Source of the DNA: Saprospiraceae bacterium
Lineage (GTDB): Bacteria > Bacteroidota > Bacteroidia > Chitinophagales > Saprospiraceae
Assembly: GCA_041392805.1 (NCBI GenBank)
Contig: JAWKLJ010000001.1
Coordinates: forward strand, 4,524,501-4,588,500
DNA: 64,000 bases
Direction: 5' to 3'
Both the position numbers and the translations under genes were made by a program. Below are positions 50,992-60,230 of the stretch, in pieces. Under the pieces are notes generated by a model. The model made no database searches. It saw only the letters and a program-made list of their open reading frames with translations, and was not told where the DNA came from. Each line of letters begins with the position of its first letter. The first letter of the stretch is position 1.

Positions 50992-53445
50992 ATGGCAAAG
51001 AAGAAGAAGGGACAGTTATCGCTCAATCTGGGCATTAAAGATGAACGAGTTCCTAAATTGATTGGTGTATTATGTTGGTTTCTCGCCATCTACCTGTTTA
51101 TTGCATTTACTTCCTATTTGTTTACTTGGAAAGAGGACCAAGACAAGGTGCTCAAGTTTTCGTGGGAACTATTTGTACAGGGGAATCTTGAGATGGCCAA
51201 CTGGCTTGGGCGCCTGGGGGCGATCATCTCTAATATGTTCTTTTTCTGGGGATTTGGGCTTGGGTCTTTTGTGTTTGTTTACCTTTTGGCTCAACTTGGA
51301 CGAGACCTCATCCAGGAAAAACCCTTTAAGCAATTTATACCCGTCCTCACCTATGCCTTGGTTTCGATGCTGCTGGCAACTATTCTCCTCGAGTTTATTA
51401 CAGGGGATAATGGCTTTCCTTGGGGCGGAGCCTTTGGTCAAGGGGTTAGTGGATGGCTGCATAACTTTGTGGGTACGCTTGGGATGATTGTACTGATTGT
51501 TTTTGCCATAGCAGGTATGATCACCTGGCGGTTTAATCCCAATTATAATGATATGACGCCCCAGAAAGCCATGGGCGAAACCCGCGATTACATCAGTTCT
51601 ATCCTGAATGGCCGTAGACGAAGACCGGGAGCGGGTTCATCGGATATCAAAGATACAGCGGCAACAACAGCCTTGAAGCCTACAGGGACAAGAGGGCTGG
51701 AGGAGAGGGATTCGCTATTGGTGCCAAAAGGGAGCCAATTGGCCTTCGACCTCGCTGAACGAGAACGCCAAAAACCAGCTTCGCTTAAATTAGGTGAAGG
51801 CGGCTTAGAAATTCAGGAGTCGCCACTGCCAGATGATGATGATGGCTTGTCTTTAGAAGAAAATCCATTGCCAGGAGAAGCAAACCCCATTTTACCTATT
51901 CAAGAAGAAAATGTAGAACATTCAGAGCCTTACGATCCTACCCTGGAGCTTTCTTCTTATGAACATCCTGTTACCACCCTGTTGATAGATTATTCAGATC
52001 ACAAGGTAGAAATAGATCGGGCTGAACTGGAAGCCAATAAAGACCAGATCATTGAAACACTGCTCAATTACAAAATTGAAATCATTAAGATAAGGGCTAC
52101 TATTGGCCCTACAGTTACCCTATATGAAATTGTTCCAGCTCCAGGGGTACGTATTTCTAGAATTAAAAACCTGGAAGACGATATTGCCTTGAGTTTGTCA
52201 GCCCTTGGCATTCGGATCATCGCACCAATTCCTGGAAAAGGAACGATTGGTATTGAAGTGCCAAACAAAAAACCGCAGACTGTCTCTATGCGCGAAGTAT
52301 TGATGTCAGAAAAATTCAAACGCGCTAAAATGGACCTGCCTATCGCTTTGGGAAAAACAATTTCTAACGAAGTTTTTGTCGTGGATTTAGCCAAAATGCC
52401 CCACTTGTTGGTGGCAGGGGCTACGGGTCAGGGTAAATCAGTCGGGATCAACTCTATTATCATGTCCTTGCTCTATAAAAAACACCCTTCGCAGGTCAAA
52501 TTGGTGTTAATCGACCCTAAAAAGGTGGAACTTTTCCCTTACAGTAAAATCGAGCATCATTTTTTGGCCTATCTACCTGGCCAGGACGAGCCCATTACGA
52601 CAGAAACCAATAAGGTGATCCATACGCTTAACTCGCTCTGTATAGAAATGGATACCCGCTATGATTTACTGAAAAAAGCCTCTGCACGGAATATTCGAGA
52701 ATACAATGAGAAATTTATTGACAGGCGCCTGAACCCGCTGAAGGGTCACCGGTTTATGCCTTTTATCGTGCTGATTATTGATGAGTTTGCAGATTTGATT
52801 ATGACAGCAGGCAAAGAGGTCGAGTTGCCAATAGGCCGTCTGGCCCAGTTGGCCCGTGCAGTGGGTATCCACTTGATTATTGCTACGCAGCGTCCTTCTG
52901 TAAATATTATTACTGGGGTCATCAAAGCCAACTTCCCTGCCCGTATTGCCTTTAAAGTAACGGCAAAAGTTGACTCCCGCACGATTTTAGATGGGGGAGG
53001 GGCCGACCAGTTAATTGGTAGAGGCGATATGCTCCTGTCTGTTGGTGGTGAAATGGTGCGTCTGCAAGGGGCATTTGTCGATACCCCCGAAGTAGAGGCG
53101 GTCGTTAAGTTTATCTCCAATCAGCCAGGATATCCAGAGCCCTATTGGTTACCCGAATTTCACGGAGATGATGCAGACATACCCGGGGCAACCAGCCTCA
53201 AGTATTCTGATTTGGATGAAATGTTTGAAGATGCAGCGCGTTTGATTGTGCAAAACCAACATGGTTCTACCTCAATGGTTCAGCGACGATTAAAGCTGGG
53301 ATACAATCGTGCCGGCCGGATTATGGACCAATTGGAAGCCATTGGCGTGGTAGGTCCATCAGAAGGAAGTAAAGCTAGAGAGGTCCTGATATACGATGAG
53401 ATCGAATTAGAACGTTTCTTAGAGGATATTAAAAGTCGAAAGTAG
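50992..53445 (+). CDS. ftsK: DNA translocase FtsK
   Basis: An 817-residue septal DNA pump coordinating chromosome dimer resolution with division. It has four N-terminal membrane segments (residues ~22-180), a shortish acidic linker (~185-330), the alpha/beta motor with Walker A AGATGQGKS (~474-482), Walker B FIVLIIDEFADLI and a RecA-like arginine region, and the C-terminal gamma winged helix (STSMVQRRLKLGYNRAGRIMDQLEAIGVVGPSEGSKAREVLI) that reads KOPS-type sequences. The serine hydrolase gene follows after 16 bases and may be co-transcribed. Confidence 0.97.
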   Translation: MAKKKKGQLSLNLGIKDERVPKLIGVLCWFLAIYLFIAFTSYLFTWKEDQDKVLKFSWELFVQGNLEMANWLGRLGAIISNMFFFWGFGLGSFVFVYLLAQLGRDLIQEKPFKQFIPVLTYALVSMLLATILLEFITGDNGFPWGGAFGQGVSGWLHNFVGTLGMIVLIVFAIAGMITWRFNPNYNDMTPQKAMGETRDYISSILNGRRRRPGAGSSDIKDTAATTALKPTGTRGLEERDSLLVPKGSQLAFDLAERERQKPASLKLGEGGLEIQESPLPDDDDGLSLEENPLPGEANPILPIQEENVEHSEPYDPTLELSSYEHPVTTLLIDYSDHKVEIDRAELEANKDQIIETLLNYKIEIIKIRATIGPTVTLYEIVPAPGVRISRIKNLEDDIALSLSALGIRIIAPIPGKGTIGIEVPNKKPQTVSMREVLMSEKFKRAKMDLPIALGKTISNEVFVVDLAKMPHLLVAGATGQGKSVGINSIIMSLLYKKHPSQVKLVLIDPKKVELFPYSKIEHHFLAYLPGQDEPITTETNKVIHTLNSLCIEMDTRYDLLKKASARNIREYNEKFIDRRLNPLKGHRFMPFIVLIIDEFADLIMTAGKEVELPIGRLAQLARAVGIHLIIATQRPSVNIITGVIKANFPARIAFKVTAKVDSRTILDGGGADQLIGRGDMLLSVGGEMVRLQGAFVDTPEVEAVVKFISNQPGYPEPYWLPEFHGDDADIPGATSLKYSDLDEMFEDAARLIVQNQHGSTSMVQRRLKLGYNRAGRIMDQLEAIGVVGPSEGSKAREVLIYDEIELERFLEDIKSRK

Positions 53446-53461
53446 ATACCGCAATCGTAAC

Positions 53462-54670
53462 ATGAAATTATTTCCTCTAAACAAAAGTGGCCTTGTTGTC
53501 ATGGCCTTGGTTTTACTTTTCTCTGCTTGTGAAAACCATCAAACAACCACTCCCCTTGCTATGCCAATAACCGACATTCACGTGCCGGTTCCGTCAGTAC
53601 TGTCAAAAGGGGAAGAACGAGTGCTGGCTGAATTTGAAAAATGGATAGATACTAGTTTCGCTAAAATAGGCCCTCCGGGGCTGGCCGTTGCCATTGTAAA
53701 AGACTCCCAGGTTGTACTGCAACGGACACTCGGCGTATTGGATATGGAGACTAGGGATTCCGTCAATGCCGAATCTGTTTTTCGATTGGCTTCTGTTTCT
53801 AAAGGATTTGCTCCGGTGCTTACAGGGCTTCTCGTGCAAGAAGGTTGCCTCAACTGGGATGACCTGATATCGGCCTATTTACCTGATTTTGCCCTTAAGG
53901 ATCGGAAGGCGACTTCATCTTTGACCATCAGACATGTTTTGAGTCATACCACGGGTTTGCCCCGTCATACCTATTCAAATTTACTCAATATGGGCGTCCC
54001 TTATGTGGATATCGTCCCTATGTTGAAAAAAGTAAATATTTCTCATCCAGTAGGCACCTGGTACAATTACCAGAATGTAGCTTATAGCCTTATTGGTGAT
54101 GTAATCGAAAAAGCAACTGGCCAAACCTATGAAGAGGCTTTGGCCAAAAGAATATTTGATGCATTAGGGATGGTCCAGGCCTCTACTGGCTTTGGTGCTA
54201 TTGAAGGCTGTACGAACGTTGCAAAACCCCATAACCCTGGTAAGGAAGGATTTCATCGCATTCCGATGAAGGACAATTTCTATACAGTAGCACCCGCTGC
54301 TGGGGTCAATGCTAGTTTGTCTGATATGGAACGCTGGCTTAGCTTGTTGATGGGATACCACAATGGCATCATTGATTCTACTTTTTTACAGCCCCTATTT
54401 GAACCTCAGGTAGACGTAAATCCCATCGAGGGTGTCATGCGCGGTTGGCGGCCAATGGATGTATCGGCCTATGGCCTGGGCTGGAGATTGGTTGAAAAAG
54501 AGGGCAAACACTATGTTTTTCACGGTGGTTATGTAAATGGTTATCGATCAGAAATTGGTTTTTGTAAAGAGGCTAAAATAGGGATCGTTCTGCTTAGCAA
54601 TGGCTCTTCTCCCCTTGTCGGAGATGCGCTCCCTTATTTTTTCAACCTTTTACGCCATAAAGGGGCTTAG
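53462..54670 (+). CDS. Serine hydrolase (beta-lactamase/class C PBP family), lipoprotein
   Basis: A 402-residue lipoprotein (LLFSAC) of the beta-lactamase-related family. The nucleophile is in FRLASVSKGFAP (SxxK), the second motif is WYNYQNVAYSLIG (YxN), and HGGYVNGYRSEIGF supplies the third. It is only distantly similar to the serine hydrolase at 35546. It starts 16 bases after ftsK and overlaps the convergent LytTR gene by four bases at the stop codons. Peptidoglycan or ester hydrolysis is possible; the substrate is unknown. Confidence 0.88.
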   Translation: MKLFPLNKSGLVVMALVLLFSACENHQTTTPLAMPITDIHVPVPSVLSKGEERVLAEFEKWIDTSFAKIGPPGLAVAIVKDSQVVLQRTLGVLDMETRDSVNAESVFRLASVSKGFAPVLTGLLVQEGCLNWDDLISAYLPDFALKDRKATSSLTIRHVLSHTTGLPRHTYSNLLNMGVPYVDIVPMLKKVNISHPVGTWYNYQNVAYSLIGDVIEKATGQTYEEALAKRIFDALGMVQASTGFGAIEGCTNVAKPHNPGKEGFHRIPMKDNFYTVAPAAGVNASLSDMERWLSLLMGYHNGIIDSTFLQPLFEPQVDVNPIEGVMRGWRPMDVSAYGLGWRLVEKEGKHYVFHGGYVNGYRSEIGFCKEAKIGIVLLSNGSSPLVGDALPYFFNLLRHKGA

Positions 54671-55377
54671 CGTTGTAACAATTGCATGACTTCCCCCTTT
54701 TTATTTCTGGATATGGGAATCGATTGGCCGTTTATCTCTACATAGTTGCCTTCCAGAGCTGCAATTTTTTCAATGGCAATTGTAAAAGATCGATGGATTC
54801 TAAGAAAAGAAGACCTCGGAAGTTGATCGGAAAAAGCGGTAAGACTCTGATATACAACATAATTACCAGTTTCGGTATGCAGCCTGATGTAGTCCTTCAA
54901 GCTTTCAATAAACAAAATGTCTTGTAGGTAAACCTTCACCATTCTTTTGTCTACTTTAATGAAAAGGGATGGCTTTTCCGCTGCGATTGGAGATGAACCA
55001 GATTGGAGGTCAGCGTGTCTTGACTGTGAAAAAAATTTATTGACCGCTTTCATGAAACGCGGGAAACCTATAGGTTTTACTAAATAATCCAAAACGTCTA
55101 ACTCAAATCCTTCTATTGCATATTGCCGATGTGCGGTTGTCAATATTACTTTTGGAAGGGAGTCAAGGCTTTTGAGTAGTTCCAGACCGGAAACTTGAGG
55201 CATTTCAATATCCAAAAAGAGTAAATCTATCTTATTTTTCCCTTTCAAAATATTAAAAGCCGAAATAGCATCTTCGCAGCGATTCACAAAACCAAAATGA
55301 GTTATACGCTTGATATAATGTTCTAATAGGTCAAGTGCGAGGGGTTCATCATCAACAATCAGGCAATTCCATTTCAT
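54667..55377 (-). CDS. LytTR-family response regulator
   Basis: A 236-residue response regulator with a receiver domain (residues ~1-120; phospho-acceptor Asp in LLFLDIEMPQVSGLELL, conserved Lys in VLDYLVKPIGF) and a LytTR DNA-binding domain (~135-236; FIESLKDYIRLHTETGNYVVYQSLTAFSDQLPRSSFLRIHRSFTIAIEKI). It is the cognate partner of the histidine kinase encoded 7 bases upstream. Target genes are not identifiable here; the adjacent divergent DUF5916 gene is a candidate. Confidence 0.93.
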   Translation of the reverse strand: MKWNCLIVDDEPLALDLLEHYIKRITHFGFVNRCEDAISAFNILKGKNKIDLLFLDIEMPQVSGLELLKSLDSLPKVILTTAHRQYAIEGFELDVLDYLVKPIGFPRFMKAVNKFFSQSRHADLQSGSSPIAAEKPSLFIKVDKRMVKVYLQDILFIESLKDYIRLHTETGNYVVYQSLTAFSDQLPRSSFLRIHRSFTIAIEKIAALEGNYVEINGQSIPISRNKKGEVMQLLQR

Positions 55378-55384
55378 AGGCTTT

Positions 55385-56494
55385 TTAGTTACTTGTTAAA
55401 CGTGTTAGGGGGATGTTTAGCGCTACTTGATATGCTTTTCCGTCATTCTTTACAATGATGGAAAAGTCATTTTGATACAATAACCTCAATCGTCTTTCTA
55501 CATTTTTCAATCCTAGTCCATTCGATACAATAGACATCGTGGACGGCCCCGTATTTGGATTTTTAACCCTCATGAAAATCCGATCTTCTTCAATATCTAG
55601 ACCAATAATGATTTTAATTTTTTGGAGTTGTCCAGTGGTGCCATGTTTAAAACTGTTTTCAATAAAAGGTAATAAAAGCAAAGGTGGTATCGACTTTCCC
55701 TCCATGTTGCCAGTTATGTCAATATTCAAGTCCAAGCGTTTCCCAAATCGTAATCGCTCCAAGTCAAGATATAAATTCATATATTTAATTTCCTTGTTTA
55801 AAGGAACAAGCGGGCTATCTGATTGATAAATCAGGTAATCCATCAATTGAGAAAGTTTTAAAATCATCTCGGGCGTTTGGGCTGATTTTTGTACGCTCAA
55901 AGCGTAGATATTATTGAGGGTATTAAAGAAAAAATGAGGATGGATTTGAGATTTTAAAAACGAAAGCTCTGTATGTAGCTTTTCTTGATTAATATCACTT
56001 AGCTTTTTATCTTTATCAACATTCAAATAATATAATCGGAGCGCAGAAGAAAAGGCAAGCAGGTAGCTCCCTTGGGCCATATTGTAGAAAAAATTGTGGC
56101 TAAAAACGCCACAGGTATTGCAAGTGATGAATTGGGGATAAAGGGCATAAGCTACTTCATACCAATAGAGACGAGTGAAAAAAGCAACTAGCACAATCCC
56201 ACAAAATGCCCAAAACCCAAAGAGCATCCAACGTTTTTTAAGCAAGAAAGAGGGAATCAACCAATAAAGATTAAGATAAACAAATAGTGGATCGACCGTC
56301 AAGGTGGGGAGATTGATGAACATCGAAAATTCAAAGTCTTCTATTCGTTCACTATATTGTAAAGTATGGTATAGGAAATAGAGCAACCAAAACACCAAAT
56401 GGTAATATAATTGCTTCTTATTTTTAATGGTCTCACCTTGATGATTTTTTTCCATGTCTTTCAAAAATGACGATAATAACCATTTCTGTTTCAA
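55385..56494 (-). CDS. LytS-type sensor histidine kinase
   Basis: A 369-residue membrane kinase: four to five membrane segments (residues ~28-165), a His_kinase box (LSFLKSQIHPHFFFNTLNNIYAL, phospho-acceptor His near residue 188) and an HATPase_c domain (IPPLLLLPFIENSFKHGTTGQ... GLGLKNVERRLRLLY). There is no extracellular sensor domain, so the signal is probably sensed in the membrane. It is paired with the LytTR regulator. An in-frame ATG at 56455 is an alternative start. Confidence 0.92.
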   Translation of the reverse strand: MKQKWLLSSFLKDMEKNHQGETIKNKKQLYYHLVFWLLYFLYHTLQYSERIEDFEFSMFINLPTLTVDPLFVYLNLYWLIPSFLLKKRWMLFGFWAFCGIVLVAFFTRLYWYEVAYALYPQFITCNTCGVFSHNFFYNMAQGSYLLAFSSALRLYYLNVDKDKKLSDINQEKLHTELSFLKSQIHPHFFFNTLNNIYALSVQKSAQTPEMILKLSQLMDYLIYQSDSPLVPLNKEIKYMNLYLDLERLRFGKRLDLNIDITGNMEGKSIPPLLLLPFIENSFKHGTTGQLQKIKIIIGLDIEEDRIFMRVKNPNTGPSTMSIVSNGLGLKNVERRLRLLYQNDFSIIVKNDGKAYQVALNIPLTRLTSN

Positions 56495-56639
56495 AATATG
56501 AATTTATTCGCTCAGCGGTAAGACTGGCTCGCTAATAAGCATACAAACCACGATATAACGGCTTCTTTGTTAAAGAGAGGGGAGTTCCTGCCATCCAGCT
56601 AAAGTTTTTTTCTTCCTACAAAACATCAGATAGTTTCAC

Positions 56640-56809
56640 CTAGTGCTCTGTCAAGATTGAAATGACGGGTAAAGTATCCGCGAATTTTTGTTCAGATCAA
56701 GAAGCCCCCGGAGCCTGATAGCCATAGCTATCAGGGCGAGGAGGCGACGCAGAGCTGGGCAAAAAGACGCCATAGGTTACCCAGCGATTTTAACTTGACA
56801 GAGCACTAG
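56640..56809. repeat. Inverted-repeat element, CTAGTGCTCTG family
   Basis: Perfect 16-bp terminal inverted repeats (CTAGTGCTCTGTCAAG at 56640-56655, complement at 56794-56809) enclose ~138 bp with an internal perfect hairpin CCTGATAGC-CATA-GCTATCAGG (56714-56735). TAGTTTC occurs just outside both ends (56631-56637 and 56807-56813), a possible target duplication. It lies 21 bases before the DUF5916 start, so it must be in that gene's leader or promoter. The sequence 56495-56630 shows nothing else. Confidence 0.72.
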
Positions 56810-56830
56810 TTTCTCATTAAATTTTAAAAA

Positions 56831-59056
56831 ATGCGACAATTGGATCTATCGACGATGGTTATGCCGTACTGTTTTTTTATGTTAATCTTCTTGTCTAATA
56901 TGCTTGTGGCTCAAAAGACAAGGTATGAACTGCAAGTACCTCAGATAGGGGAGACCATAGCATTGGATGGTCTACTAAATGAAAAGGCATGGCAAGTCAA
57001 AAGTGTTGCCAATAACTTTTATCGAAATTTTCCTGATGATAAAGGTTTGGCCAAAGCACAGACGGAAGTTCGCATGGTCTTCAACGATAAATACCTCTAT
57101 ATCGGAGCAATCCTTTACAATGAATCGGGGTTTCAAAACTATACGATCACTTCCTTGAAAAGAGATTTTCAACTACAAGGAAATGACGCATTGCTCATTT
57201 TGTTGGATACTTATAATGATCAGACCAATGCTTTTGGTTTTATGGTTAATCCCTTCGGCGTTCAAAGTGAATTTTTAGGATCTAGAGGAGGGGCTGATTT
57301 TGATTATTCCTGGGACGATAAGTGGATGAGCAAGGTCATCAAAGAAAAAGAAAAATGGACCGTAGAAATAGCAATCCCTTTTTCTACACTTCGTTTTGAT
57401 CCTAATAAGACGGAGTGGAAAGTCGTTTTAGGAAGGAATAATATTGATGCCAATGAGCGTTCATCCTGGGTGCCGATAGCACGCAATTTTCAGTTGTTTG
57501 AAGATTTTGGGAAAGCAGGAAAAATGATATGGGAAGCCGCGCCCAGGTTAAGAAAACAACGGGTCGACTGGACGCCGAGCGTGACGACAGGTGGTTCTCA
57601 AGCCTTTGATGAGCGTCAAAATATTGATCTGACCTTCCGCCCAAGCTTGGATGCTAAAATCGGCCTAAACTCCGCTTTGAATTTGGATTTAACCCTAAAT
57701 CCAGATTTCTCACAAGTAGAAGTAGATGAGCAACAGGCTAATATTTCTCGATTTGAGCCTTTTTTTCCGGAGAAGCGACAGTTTTTTATTGAAAATGGGG
57801 ACTTATTTAGTAGTTATGGCTTTCCGGATAGCCGTCCCTTTTTTAGTCGAAGAATTGGCCTAGTATATAATGAACGAACTGGCCTTTTTGACGCTATCCC
57901 TATTATTGGTGGCGCAAAACTAAGTGGAAAACCCAATGAACACTGGCGAATAGGTGTACTGAGCGTGCAAACTGCCCGGCTAAAAGATTTTTATCAAAAT
58001 GCTGATGGGGAAAGTTCGGATTTGCCTAGCTATAATTACACTTCTATTTCTTCTCAACATCAACTATTTGAACGTTCCAATTTATCAGGCTTAATCGTTA
58101 ATAAACAAAGTCTGGAATCTAATAATGACTTTAATCGAACATGGGCATTGCAAGCCAATTTAGCAAGTAGTAACAATAAATGGACTTCCAAAATCTTCGC
58201 TTCGCAAACCTTTTCTGCACAGGAAGAAATAAATAATGGGATGTATGGCGGAAACCTATTGTATAATACGCGCAATTGGTGGGTCTTATCTGCCTTGCGA
58301 CGGATAGAGGATGGCTATAATGCCGAGACGGGCTTTATTCCCCGAAAGGGAACCTGGACTTTTTTTACATTTCCCAATTATATTATTTATCCCAAGTCAG
58401 AGAAGCGTCTTATCAACAATATCTTATTTACGATAAGCCCCTTCTTCGAATTGGATACAGATTTTAAGGTATTAGATCGAAGTTTTCAGCAATTCATAGA
58501 GGTGAATTTTGACAACACAGCTCAGTTCGGGGTAGAAGCAAAACAATGGTATACTCGTTTGCAAGATGGTTTTGACCCATCCAGTAGTGGCGGACTGAAC
58601 TTGCAGGAAGGAGATGCCTTTTATTACAATAGTTATGCCATCAGTTTCATTAGCAACCGACGCAAACTTTTTTCTTTTTCAAGCAAATTAGATTATGGAA
58701 CCTATTTCAATGGTCAGAAGTGGAGCTTCAATGGTGATTTTCAATATCGAATCCAACCTTATGGAAGCGTATCACTCCAGTTCGACAGTCATTTTATTGA
58801 CCTTCCACTACCCTATAGTAGCAATGAGGTGTTTTTAGTCGGCCCAAGGCTGGATTGGGCCTTTTCAAAAAATCTGTTTTTTTCCTTCCTTGTGCAGTAC
58901 AACAATCTAATAGATAATGTGAATGTCAACGCTAGACTCCAATGGCGGTTCCGGCCTGTTTCAGATATCTTTCTTGTGTATACGGATAACTATAATACCA
59001 ATAGTTGGCAGGTAAGGAATAGGGCTTTGATGTTAAAAATAAAATACCTCCTCTGA
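56831..59056 (+). CDS. DUF5916 family exported protein (CBM9-like plus C-terminal barrel)
   Basis: A 741-residue exported protein (signal peptide through MLVAQK). Residues ~35-225 form a CBM9-like domain (IALDGLLNEKAWQ, TEVRMVFNDKYLYIGAILY, VEIAIPFSTLRFD), and the remaining part is the DUF5916 strand-rich region (DLTLNPDFSQVEVDEQQANISRFEPFFPEKRQFFIENGDLF) continuing to a terminal aromatic strand expected of an outer-membrane barrel (NRALMLKIKYLL). The function is unknown. An inverted-repeat element ends 21 bases upstream, and the LytS/LytTR pair is divergent. Confidence 0.9.
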   Translation: MRQLDLSTMVMPYCFFMLIFLSNMLVAQKTRYELQVPQIGETIALDGLLNEKAWQVKSVANNFYRNFPDDKGLAKAQTEVRMVFNDKYLYIGAILYNESGFQNYTITSLKRDFQLQGNDALLILLDTYNDQTNAFGFMVNPFGVQSEFLGSRGGADFDYSWDDKWMSKVIKEKEKWTVEIAIPFSTLRFDPNKTEWKVVLGRNNIDANERSSWVPIARNFQLFEDFGKAGKMIWEAAPRLRKQRVDWTPSVTTGGSQAFDERQNIDLTFRPSLDAKIGLNSALNLDLTLNPDFSQVEVDEQQANISRFEPFFPEKRQFFIENGDLFSSYGFPDSRPFFSRRIGLVYNERTGLFDAIPIIGGAKLSGKPNEHWRIGVLSVQTARLKDFYQNADGESSDLPSYNYTSISSQHQLFERSNLSGLIVNKQSLESNNDFNRTWALQANLASSNNKWTSKIFASQTFSAQEEINNGMYGGNLLYNTRNWWVLSALRRIEDGYNAETGFIPRKGTWTFFTFPNYIIYPKSEKRLINNILFTISPFFELDTDFKVLDRSFQQFIEVNFDNTAQFGVEAKQWYTRLQDGFDPSSSGGLNLQEGDAFYYNSYAISFISNRRKLFSFSSKLDYGTYFNGQKWSFNGDFQYRIQPYGSVSLQFDSHFIDLPLPYSSNEVFLVGPRLDWAFSKNLFFSFLVQYNNLIDNVNVNARLQWRFRPVSDIFLVYTDNYNTNSWQVRNRALMLKIKYLL

Positions 59057-59118
59057 TAATTTTTGTGCTCGTAGGTACATGAAGTTTTCCTACTTAAGAA
59101 ACAGTAGATTATTTGTAT

Positions 59119-59151
59119 AAAAAAAACTCCCGAGGGATGTTCCCCCGGGAG
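59119..59151 (-). terminator. Minus-strand rho-independent terminator
   Basis: CTCCCG-GGG and CCC-CGGGAG pair, and on the minus strand eight T's follow (59126 to 59119). The sequence closely resembles 48026-48057. It would end transcripts from the PPTase gene after passing the repeat at 59405; otherwise 59057-59404 shows nothing I recognise. Confidence 0.5.
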
Positions 59152-59404
59152 CCAAATTAAACACCTAAAACCCTAAAAACTTGCTTCTTTATCTTTTGCT
59201 TTAACCTTTACTATAAAGACACTTGAAAAGGCCTTTTTTTTGTTGTGGACCCGTTAAATCTTTATGAGTAGTGGTTAAATTTGGTTAATTCGTATTAAAG
59301 CAATCGTCTTTCTAAAATGTCAACACATCGCTTTCAATGAATGAAACTAATGTTTAACCACAAAGTTCGCGCCAAAAGGCAGTTTTATAGGGTAGGAAAT
59401 GTAG

Positions 59405-59556
59405 ATTGGACTTTTGACACTTTTGTAAATCCTCCGTTTTCCAGGCTAGAAGGGAGAAAGGGGAAGTAGGAAAAGTCGGAAGTGGGAAGTCGGAAATGGG
59501 AAAAGTAGGAAATTTGCGCCCCTGAGCCTTTCCGACTTCCGATTTCCGACTTCCAA
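59405..59556. repeat. GGAAGTCGG repeat family, copy B
   Basis: It starts ATTGGACTTTTGACACTTTT and ends in GACTTCCGATTTCCGACTTC. It aligns along its length with the reverse complement of 1121-1254, including the TCC-CGTTT-CCAG-CTAGAAG block, and has its own GGAAGT/ACTTCC arms. One terminal inverted repeat found in copy A is missing here. It directly abuts the stop codon of the PPTase gene. Confidence 0.7.
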
Positions 59557-59557
59557 T

Positions 59558-60223
59558 TTAGAGCTGCTGGTCTAAAAAGACTGCTTCAAGGGCATAGACT
59601 AATACATAAGGCCCAACATGTCGGTAATATATCTCATAATTGGCGCAGAAATCGTCTTTTTGAATACGCCCCTGCATCTTCCCTGTGTCCGATTCCATCG
59701 AGAAGGCGTTGACAAAGATGTGTTCCTTAAAATCGAGTGCCCTTCGCCCATAAGCCTTGTACAAGGCCTCCTTCGCTCCCCAATAAAGGTGCATATGAGG
59801 AATTAGGTTGTGCTCGGCGATACTGGCCCGTTCTTCTTCACGCAAAAATTTATGGGCAATTCGCGTGATTTTAGTGACTGTTTTTTGAATATCGATGCCT
59901 ACGCTTACCGGGGCAGCAATGGCTGCGGCCAACTGCTCCGAATGGCTAATGGAAATCTGATAAGGGGAATGTGCTAAATGTGGCTTGCCGAATTCGTCCT
60001 TTATGAAAGCGCCCCTTTCTTCCCGTCCCGACATTTGATGGACCAATTGCCGCACGGCTAGCCATTCCTTGCGCCGCCTGCCCTTGAAATGACCCAATTG
60101 CCGAAGCTCCATAGGGCTTAGGAGCAAATTATCGCGGTACCACTCCTCCGACTCTTCAATACGCCAGAGGCCCAATTCACCAGTAGGTTGAAGATGTTCA
60201 TGTAAAATTAGGGGCATAATCAT
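59558..60223 (-). CDS. 4'-phosphopantetheinyl transferase superfamily protein
   Basis: A 221-residue Sfp-like enzyme that would transfer phosphopantetheine from CoA to a carrier protein serine. Motifs are clear: ISISHSEQLAAAIAAP (CoA-binding His), VGIDIQK (Mg-binding Asp) and YWGAKEALYKAYGRR (Mg/catalytic Glu-Lys). The Sfp-type two-domain length is normal. No fatty acid, polyketide or peptide synthase genes are nearby, so it may serve the housekeeping ACP. A start two codons later (60217) is equally possible. Confidence 0.92.
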   Translation of the reverse strand: MIMPLILHEHLQPTGELGLWRIEESEEWYRDNLLLSPMELRQLGHFKGRRRKEWLAVRQLVHQMSGREERGAFIKDEFGKPHLAHSPYQISISHSEQLAAAIAAPVSVGIDIQKTVTKITRIAHKFLREEERASIAEHNLIPHMHLYWGAKEALYKAYGRRALDFKEHIFVNAFSMESDTGKMQGRIQKDDFCANYEIYYRHVGPYVLVYALEAVFLDQQL

Positions 60224-60230
60224 TTACATT

